From assembly GCA_001791465.1 (NCBI GenBank), contig MGER01000060.1:7102-15281 (forward strand): a stretch of 8,180 nt of DNA. Direction: 5' to 3'. The notes beneath the pieces were generated by a model that made no database searches, had not been told where the DNA came from, and saw only the letters and a program-made list of their open reading frames with translations. Made by a program: the position numbers and the translations under genes. Below are positions 4,924-8,180 of this stretch, piece after piece. Each line of letters begins with the position of its first letter. The first letter of the stretch is position 1. Origin of the DNA: Candidatus Uhrbacteria bacterium RIFCSPLOWO2_02_FULL_49_11. GTDB taxonomy: Bacteria > Patescibacteriota > Patescibacteriia > 2-02-FULL-49-11.

Positions 4924-5939
4924 TTGGGCATCGCGACACCGAGGTGCTGATAGGCGGAGTCGGTTACGCTCCTGCCGCGCGGCGTGCGCTGCAAAAATCC
5001 TATCTGCATCAAATACGGTTCATAGACTTCCTCGATAGTTTCCATTTCTTCTGCGACAGCAGCCGCAATCGCGTTCAATCCCGCAGGGCCTCCTTTGAAT
5101 TTCTCAATAATGACAGAAAGGATGCGCCGGTCAATCTCATCGAGCCCTAACGCATCTACCTCAAGCATTTGCAACGCTTCAAGCGCGAGCGCGCTGGTAA
5201 TACTACCGTCACTTTTCACTTGGGCAAAATCCCTGAGCCGCTTCAAAAGCCGATTCGCCACGCGGGGTGTGCGGCGGGCCCGTTGCGCAAGCGTTCCTGC
5301 TGCATCAGGGGCAATGCTCACGTTGAGAATACGGGCAGACCGCCTGACTACCCGCTCAATTTCACCATGGGAATAAAAATCTAATCGAAAGGTAGAGCCG
5401 AACCGATCCCTTAAAGGGGAAGAAAGGAGAGAAAGCCGCGTGGTCGCACCCACTAAAGTGAACTTGGGCAGATCAAGCCTTAAAGTGCGCGCGGAAGGTC
5501 CTTTGCCTAACACGATATCGAGCGCGTAATCCTCCATGGCCGGGTAGAGCACCTCCTCTATCACTTTGTTGAGGCGATGGATCTCATCAATAAAAAGTAT
5601 ATCGCCGTCGCTTAAATTCGTAAGGATAGCCGCGAGGTCTCCCGCGCGCTCAATCGCAGGCCCGGAGGTCACGCGGATATGCACCCCCATCTCGCGCGCA
5701 ATGATATGCGCGAGGGAAGTTTTTCCAAGCCCCGGAGGCCCATAGAGGAGCACATGTTCGAGCGGCTCTTTCCGTTTTTTTGCGGCGCTCATGAACACTT
5801 TCAGATTCTCTTTAATGCGCTCTTGCCCTACATACTCCTCGAGTGTTTGCGGGCGCAGCTGTGCATCAAGAGAGCGGTCCTCGGGCCGCTCCTTCATGCT
5901 CACCACGCGTTCTTCCGTATTACGTGTGGTAGGTGCCAT
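4914..5939 (-). CDS. ruvB: Holliday junction branch migration helicase RuvB
   Basis: RuvB is the hexameric AAA+ motor that, with RuvA, drives branch migration of Holliday junctions. From the ATG at 5939 the product has 341 residues, the normal length. The N-terminal [18 protein letters not shown] leads to Walker A GPPGLGKT (67-74), Walker B ILFIDEIH (114-121), sensor 1 GATTR (164-168) and the arginine-finger segment SPLRDRFG (174-181). Sensor 2 [17 protein letters not shown] (223-239) follows. The C-terminal winged helix has [18 protein letters not shown] and [22 protein letters not shown] longer frame from a TTG at 5996 would run through the promoter, so it was rejected; ATG at 5897 is a shorter alternative. 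ruvA and ruvC are not in the window. The last codons and stop lie inside a dispersed repeat. Confidence 0.97.
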   Translation of the reverse strand: MAPTTRNTEERVVSMKERPEDRSLDAQLRPQTLEEYVGQERIKENLKVFMSAAKKRKEPLEHVLLYGPPGLGKTSLAHIIAREMGVHIRVTSGPAIERAGDLAAILTNLSDGDILFIDEIHRLNKVIEEVLYPAMEDYALDIVLGKGPSARTLRLDLPKFTLVGATTRLSLLSSPLRDRFGSTFRLDFYSHGEIERVVRRSARILNVSIAPDAAGTLAQRARRTPRVANRLLKRLRDFAQVKSDGSITSALALEALQMLEVDALGLDEIDRRILSVIIEKFKGGPAGLNAIAAAVAEEMETIEEVYEPYLMQIGFLQRTPRGRSVTDSAYQHLGVAMPKGA

Positions 5940-5946
5940 ATACCTT

Positions 5947-5975
5947 ATTCTATACGCTCCCTCTTCTATATTCAA
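5947..5975 (-). promoter_or_regulatory. Candidate ruvB promoter, nearly leaderless
   Basis: On the minus strand TTGAAT (5970-5975) and TAGAAT (5947-5952) are exactly 17 bases apart. The expected transcription start (about 5940) is one base or so before the ruvB ATG at 5939. That implies a leaderless or near-leaderless mRNA, which agrees with the lack of a Shine-Dalgarno sequence. Confidence 0.5.
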
Positions 5976-6031
5976 GTCCCGTGTCCAAGTCCACAAACAC
6001 AGTCCGCTGACTCAATCCGCTTGATTCAATA

Positions 6032-6060
6032 TTGACCAATCTCAACTATTATGATAGGGT
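6032..6060 (+). promoter_or_regulatory. Candidate promoter of the rpsF-ssb-rpsR group
   Basis: TTGACC (6032-6037) is followed after 17 bases by TAGGGT (6055-6060). An alternative uses TTCAAT (6025-6030) with TATTAT (6047-6052) at 16 bases. The two cannot be separated by eye. Either would leave a leader of more than 100 bases containing the hairpin at 6101-6155. Confidence 0.35.
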
Positions 6061-6100
6061 AATCAAAGAACCTCTTAAAAAAGAATATTGTTTAAATTTT

Positions 6101-6155
6101 GGAGACCACCCCATCCCCTCCTTACTAAAGAGGGGACACGCGAGGGCAGGTCTCC
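6101..6155 (+). promoter_or_regulatory. Structured 5' leader of rpsF (possible ribosomal-protein autoregulatory element)
   Basis: An outer 7 bp stem, GGAGACC (6101-6107) with GGTCTCC (6149-6155), encloses an asymmetric internal loop (7 and 13 bases). Inside is a stem CCCCTC (6115-6120) with GAGGGG (6130-6135) over a 9-base loop. It ends 22 bases before the rpsF ATG. Known rpsF leaders bind the S6:S18 complex through a stem with an asymmetric loop; the 3' loop here (ACACGCG...) resembles but does not clearly match the conserved CCG-containing motif. Alternatively it is a CCCCTC/GAGGGG-type dispersed palindrome. The fold is clear, the role is inferred. Confidence 0.5.
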
Positions 6156-6177
6156 GTTATGAAATTTTAGATAAACT

Positions 6178-6612
6178 ATGCGCTACGATCTTCTCTATAT
6201 CCTTCCTTCGCAAACCGAAGAGACGCCAAGCGACGAGATGAAAAATAAAATCAGCGAATACCTGAAGTCTATCAACGCCACCATAATCCGCGATGAAAAT
6301 CTGGGGCGGCGAAAGCTTGCGTATCCTATCAAAAACCAGCGCCATGGCTACTACGGCAATATCATATTTGAAGCGGAGAGCGCCGTGTTGCCCAAGCTGA
6401 AAGAAATGCTCTCGCTCGAAACCTCCATCACCCGTTTCCAAATCGTGCAGGAAGAACACACAATGGGCAAGAAAGGAAGACGGAGGACGCGGCCGCACCG
6501 GTTCACCCCTCCCGCATCCACGGCGAGCGCGGCTCCCAAGACCACGGAAAAAGTAAGCTTTGAAGAACTCGATAAAAAATTAGAAGAATTAATTTCTGAA
6601 GATATCACTTAA
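6178..6612 (+). CDS. rpsF: Small ribosomal subunit protein bS6
   Basis: bS6 binds 16S rRNA together with bS18 in the platform of the 30S subunit. The core (residues 1-93) has the expected strands: YDLLYILPSQ, INATIIRDENLGRRKLAYPIKNQRHGYYGNIIFE and ETSITRFQIVQ. The 144-residue length exceeds the usual 95-130 because of a C-terminal tail. That tail has a basic patch (KKGRRRTRPHR, 98-108), an Ala/Ser/Pro-rich stretch and an acidic, probably helical end (FEELDKKLEELISED, 128-142). The gene opens the order rpsF-ssb-rpsR, which is conserved across bacteria. No Shine-Dalgarno sequence precedes the ATG, and the structured leader suggests feedback control. The 147-base gap to ssb, normally short, is filled by the CCGAAT array. 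Confidence 0.96.
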   Translation: MRYDLLYILPSQTEETPSDEMKNKISEYLKSINATIIRDENLGRRKLAYPIKNQRHGYYGNIIFEAESAVLPKLKEMLSLETSITRFQIVQEEHTMGKKGRRRTRPHRFTPPASTASAAPKTTEKVSFEELDKKLEELISEDIT

Positions 6613-6637
6613 AGCCTTACTGGAAATCTATTTTTTT

Positions 6638-6746
6638 CCCGAATCCATCCCGAATGCACCGAATCAGGACCAAATATCGCCCGAATAAATCGAAATATTC
6701 GGTCAGGTATTCGGGAGTCATTCGGCACATTCGGTGGAAATTCGGG
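6638..6746. repeat. Mirrored CCGAAT box array between rpsF and ssb
   Basis: The left half carries CCGAAT at 6639, 6650, 6659 and 6681, plus a one-mismatch CCAAAT at 6670. The right half carries the reverse complement ATTCGG at 6697, 6709, 6720, 6729 and 6740. Spacings are 11, 9, 11, 11 going in from the left and 11, 9, 11, 12 going in from the right, so the pattern is mirrored around about 6692. The 3-6 bases between boxes are mostly not complementary. Folded, it gives five 6-7 bp helices separated by near-symmetric internal loops, capped by an 8-base loop (6688-6695). It lies just before ssb. No coding function; role unknown. Confidence 0.9.
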
Positions 6747-6759
6747 AAGCAGTACGAAT

Positions 6760-7191
6760 ATGAACCTCAATAAAGCACTCCTTATCGGCAACCTCACGCG
6801 TGACCCAGAAGCGCGCACCACGCCCGACGGTACACCGGTCACCACCTTTTCGGTCGCCACCAATCTGCGCTGGACTGATCCGAGCGGCAACCGCCAAGAA
6901 AAAGTGGAATACCATAATATTGTCGCGTGGAGGAAACTTGCGGAAATTTGCGGGCAATATCTCCGGAAGGGATCAAAAGTGTATGTGGAAGGCCGCATAC
7001 AGACGCGTCAATGGGAAGATCAGCAAAAACAGAAACGCTATCGCACTGAAATAGTTGCGGAAAACCTTATCATGCTCGATCGGCAGAATGCTCCGTCAAA
7101 CGCGGCACCCGCCGCATCGCCCCTCGAAGACCAGACCCCCGCTGCCGCTCCTCAAGAACCAGTAATCAATGTTGAAGAGATACCATTCTAA
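6760..7191 (+). CDS. ssb: Single-stranded DNA-binding protein SSB
   Basis: This 143-residue protein has the OB fold at residues 1-107: MNLNKALLIGNLTRDPEART, VTTFSVATN, EKVEYHNIVAWRKLAE, LRKGSKVYVEGRIQTRQWED and RTEIVAENLIMLD. A Pro/Ala-rich disordered linker (108-134) leads to the acidic tip VEEIPF, the peptide by which SSB recruits repair and replication proteins. SSB coats single-stranded DNA, probably as a tetramer. Length and domain order are normal. It lies between rpsF and rpsR, the classic position, but both spacers are long and each holds a mirrored repeat array. The ATG at 6760 is the only start that keeps the MNLNKALLIGNL beginning, and no Shine-Dalgarno sequence is well placed. Confidence 0.97.
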   Translation: MNLNKALLIGNLTRDPEARTTPDGTPVTTFSVATNLRWTDPSGNRQEKVEYHNIVAWRKLAEICGQYLRKGSKVYVEGRIQTRQWEDQQKQKRYRTEIVAENLIMLDRQNAPSNAAPAASPLEDQTPAAAPQEPVINVEEIPF

Positions 7192-7200
7192 CGAAAAATC

Positions 7201-7305
7201 CCAATGACCAAGCACCAAATCCCAAATAATACCCAATAATCAATATCCAAAATGTTTTGAATTTGTGAATTAAAATTTATTTGTAATTTGGAATTTGTAA
7301 TTTGG
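7201..7305. repeat. Mirrored heptad repeat array between ssb and rpsR
   Basis: Left of centre, CCAA (or TCAA) starts at 7201, 7208, 7215, 7222, then 7233, 7240 and 7247, so the period is 7 with one 4-base phase shift. Right of centre, the reverse form TTTG starts at 7280, 7287, 7294 and 7301, again with period 7, plus 7256 and 7262. The halves mirror each other around about 7253, where CAAAA and TTTTG meet. Bases between the boxes vary. The segment is very AT-rich and non-coding. Apart from the shifted box at 7233, nearly every left box has a right partner within one base of the mirrored position. Confidence 0.8.
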
Positions 7306-7321
7306 ATTTTTTCACTAAGCT

Positions 7322-7561
7322 ATGCCCTTCGCTCCTCCTTCCAATCAGCAATCGCAGCCAGTAGAAAAACACTGCTACTTCTGCATCAATAATCTCCATA
7401 GCGTATCCTATAAAGATGCGATGACCCTTCAGCGGTTTGTGTCGCACTTTGCGAAGATTGTGCCAAAGCGCAAATCGGGCTTGTGCGCCACCCATCAGCG
7501 CAAGGTAGCGCGCGCGGTCAAGCGCGCACGCATCATGGGATTGTTTGCCTTTACTAAATAG
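7322..7561 (+). CDS. rpsR: Small ribosomal subunit protein bS18
   Basis: bS18 is a 79-residue basic protein that pairs with bS6 on 16S rRNA. The family features are present: CYFC (18-21), SYKDAMTLQRFVSHFAKIVPKRKSGLCATHQRKVARAVKRARIMGLFAF. C18, C21, C55 and H58 form the metal-ligand set of the zinc-binding (C+) S18 type, lost in many other lineages. The length is normal. The ATG at 7322 gives the expected short N-terminal extension; no Shine-Dalgarno sequence is visible. The gene ends in TAG, unlike most genes here. It is the third member of the rpsF-ssb-rpsR group and would share its control. Confidence 0.96.
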   Translation: MPFAPPSNQQSQPVEKHCYFCINNLHSVSYKDAMTLQRFVSHFAKIVPKRKSGLCATHQRKVARAVKRARIMGLFAFTK

Positions 7562-7565
7562 CATA

Positions 7566-7592
7566 AATTTCCAATTCTCAATTTTCAATCAA
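7566..7592. repeat. Short heptad run downstream of rpsR
   Basis: AATTTCC, AATTCTC, AATTTTC and AATC follow one another with starts at 7566, 7573, 7580 and 7587, an exact 7-base period. The base composition and period match the array at 7201-7305. There is no mirrored half. It occupies the spacer to efp. Confidence 0.6.
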
Positions 7593-7630
7593 TGCAACAA
7601 TTTTTTTAATCAGGATGCTTTTTGTTGTAT

Positions 7631-8180
7631 ATGGCGACACTCTCATCGTTAAATGATATTAAAAAAGGAATAGTCCTTAATTATCAAGGCGAGCCCTGCA
7701 TTGTCATGGATGCGTCTTTCATGCGCATGCAGCAACGCAAGCCTGTCATGCAGACCAAGCTGAAAAACCTCCGCTCCGGCAAAGTGATTGAATACAGCTT
7801 CAAGCCCGGCGAGCGCGTGGAAGAGGCTGACATTACCCGCAAAAAGGCTGCATTTCTCTACGCGCAAGACAGCCAATGCTACTTCATGGACCAGGAAACG
7901 TATGACCAATTTTTTATCAATGCATCAGAAATAGGCGAGGGGAAAAATTTTTTGAAGGAAGGGCAGGAGGTGGAAGTGCTCCGTTTTGATGAAATACCCA
8001 TCTCAATCCAGCTCCCAAAAAAAATCGACCTCCGTGTCACGGAAGCCGACGCCGCGGTAAAAGGGGACACCGCGTCAGGAAATGTCACCAAAGAAGTGAC
8101 GCTCGAAACCGGCGCCACTATTCGCGCCCCGCTCTTCGTAAAAGAGGGCGACCTTATCCGCATCAACACTGATACGGGCG
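7631..8180 (+). CDS. efp: Elongation factor P (3' end cut by the window)
   Basis: 183 codons are visible and only a few should be missing. EF-P enters the ribosomal E site and helps peptide bonds form at polyproline stretches. The three-domain pattern is clear: MATLSSLNDIKKGIVLNYQGEPCIVMDASF, then QTKLKNLRSGKVIEYSFKPGERVEEADI, the middle OB domain (YMD-type CYFMDQETYDQF), and the C-terminal OB domain ending RAPLFVKEGDLIRINTDTG. The tip loop is atypical. Where E. coli has PGKGQA, this protein reads MQQRKP, so the modified K34 position is glutamine (Q35 here), with R36 and K37 just after. The ATG at 7631 matches the family start. An AGGA at 7612-7615 is too far upstream to act as a normal ribosome binding site. 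Confidence 0.95.
   Translation, partial: MATLSSLNDIKKGIVLNYQGEPCIVMDASFMRMQQRKPVMQTKLKNLRSGKVIEYSFKPGERVEEADITRKKAAFLYAQDSQCYFMDQETYDQFFINASEIGEGKNFLKEGQEVEVLRFDEIPISIQLPKKIDLRVTEADAAVKGDTASGNVTKEVTLETGATIRAPLFVKEGDLIRINTDTG

Noticed and set aside
5940..5996. TTG start extending RuvB by 19 residues.
   Set aside because: The extension covers the promoter and does not resemble RuvB N-termini.
6638..6746. CRISPR-like array.
   Set aside because: Boxes are only 6-7 bases, spacers 3-6 bases, and the second half is inverted.
6609..6998. Long minus-strand frame across the CCGAAT array and ssb.
   Set aside because: It is antisense to a certain ssb gene, and its low-complexity repeats come from the array.

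Overview
This window looks like a piece of a Candidate Phyla Radiation (Patescibacteria, probably Parcubacteria-like) chromosome. The grounds are inferential: compact housekeeping genes, almost no Shine-Dalgarno sequences, stop codons that are only TAA or TAG, short symmetric repeats between genes, a small lineage-type 3D-domain protein, and an elongation factor P whose tip loop lacks the usual modified lysine. All complete genes read through in the standard code. I see no phage, plasmid, transposase, CRISPR array or biosynthetic cluster.

Layout. Positions 1-957 (+) hold the end of RNase Y and, one base later, the YmdB-type metallophosphoesterase, a conserved pair in RNA turnover. An HU gene follows (1065-1340), then a ~104 bp dispersed repeat and a terminator. 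Next comes a secreted SpoIID/LytB-type wall protein (1569-2978) with its own promoter. Positions 2979-3347 carry no protein gene: they hold a small REP-like hairpin, a bidirectional terminator, tRNA-Cys(GCA) on the minus strand, a structured tRNA-like stretch, and a minus-strand terminator. From 3348 to 5939 the minus strand encodes ruvB, then a small two-helix membrane protein, a PH-domain membrane protein, and a secreted 3D-domain protein. A second copy of the ~104 bp repeat follows ruvB and forms its stop codon. A divergent promoter region (5940-6177), with a structured leader, drives rpsF-ssb-rpsR on the plus strand. The window ends inside efp.

The genes serve three jobs: RNA decay (rny, ymdB), genome maintenance (HU, RuvB, SSB) and translation (S6, S18, EF-P, tRNA-Cys). 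Two secreted proteins are likely to act on peptidoglycan. The genes themselves are mostly ordinary.

The unusual signal lies between them. The spacers on both sides of ssb (6638-6746 and 7201-7305) have the same architecture: a short box (CCGAAT, or CCAA/TTGG) repeated at a nearly fixed period and mirrored around a centre, while the intervening bases do not match. The 104 bp element is also about the same size. In addition, both wall-protein genes carry a terminator-like hairpin with a U-run between a candidate promoter and the start codon.
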